DNA of 13,188 nt from Eubacteriales Family XIII. Incertae Sedis bacterium (lineage in GTDB: Bacteria > Bacillota > Clostridia > Peptostreptococcales > Anaerovoracaceae): the NCBI GenBank assembly GCA_031281765.1, contig JAITEX010000184.1:1-13188 (forward strand), in the 5' to 3' direction. A program made the translations under genes and the position numbers. Position 1 is the first letter of the stretch. Every line of letters starts with the position of its first letter. Shown in pieces: positions 13,021-13,188 of this stretch. The notes under the pieces were generated by a model. It searched no databases and was not told the DNA's origin. It saw only the letters and a list, made by a program, of their open reading frames with translations.

Positions 13021-13188
13021 TAGAGGAAGTCGCTCACGGCGAACGGGCCCGGGACGGTGTCAAGTTGTTCCCGCTGTGATTAGTTTTTTATATTACTACT
13101 TGCTCCAAAATCAAAGACCGCGACAACAGATACGCCATCGCGGCTTTAGACTTCATGACAGCGCTGCGCATTATTACATTCAGAGTTT
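13021..13188. other. Region right of the gcv promoter with no gene identified
   Basis: This edge region holds the 8-base palindrome CGGGCCCG (13044-13051), an imperfect inverted repeat with arms near 13050-13055 and 13067-13073, and a TTGACA on the minus strand. On the minus strand a frame is open from the right edge (13186) to a TAA at 13088, 32 codons, and could be the end of an upstream gene. It matches nothing I recognise and is too short to judge. No tRNA, terminator or ribosome site is evident. Confidence 0.4.

Noticed and set aside
13058..13063. TTGACA on the minus strand as the -35 of the gcv promoter
   Set aside because: It lies about 45 bases from the TACAAT, far outside the usual 16-18 base spacing, and no good -10 lies at the right distance from it.
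13091..13188. Plus-strand open frame entering the right edge, divergent from gcv
   Set aside because: It has no ATG or ribosome site near its beginning, and nothing in the short translation is recognisable.
1..13188. CRISPR arrays, tRNA or rRNA genes, insertion sequences, phage genes
   Set aside because: None was seen: no regularly spaced repeats, no cloverleaf with a CCA-type end, and no transposase or integrase motifs on either strand.

Overview
The window reads as a piece of chromosome from an anaerobic, amino-acid-fermenting bacterium, most likely of Firmicutes/Clostridia or Synergistota type. This is inferred from strong AGGAGG-type ribosome sites, a two-subunit glycine decarboxylase (GcvPA/GcvPB), a tandem glycine riboswitch with an intrinsic terminator, and a five-gene peptide ABC importer next to an M24 peptidase. 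No rRNA, tRNA, CRISPR array, insertion sequence or phage gene is visible, so the lineage cannot be fixed more closely.

Layout. Positions 1-6807 (+ strand) hold one probable operon: the 3' part of an M24 (Xaa-Pro type) metallopeptidase that enters from the left edge, then a lipoprotein solute-binding protein, two permeases and two ATPases of a Dpp/Opp-type peptide importer. A strong hairpin lies between the binding protein and the first permease. Positions 6846-12704 (- strand) hold a converging glycine cleavage operon, transcribed right to left: gcvH, gcvPA, gcvPB and a long last gene in which the T protein (GcvT) and serine hydroxymethyltransferase (GlyA) form one 882-residue polypeptide. 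Its 5' leader (about 12705-13000) carries a tandem glycine riboswitch, a Rho-independent terminator and a likely extended -10 promoter. The last ~170 bases (13021-13188) hold no gene I can identify.

How it fits together. The importer and peptidase would bring in small peptides and release amino acids. The riboswitch would sense free glycine and turn on the H, P and T proteins, which split glycine into CO2, ammonia and methylene-THF. The SHMT domain fused to GcvT could join that methylene group to a second glycine to make serine, or run in reverse. The lipoamide dehydrogenase (L protein) is not in the window.

The point most worth a second look is the GcvT-GlyA fusion. Its SHMT half resembles the archaeal-type SHMT branch rather than the common bacterial GlyA, and no internal start codon is visible at the junction. 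Whether the fusion has already been described cannot be decided from sequence alone.
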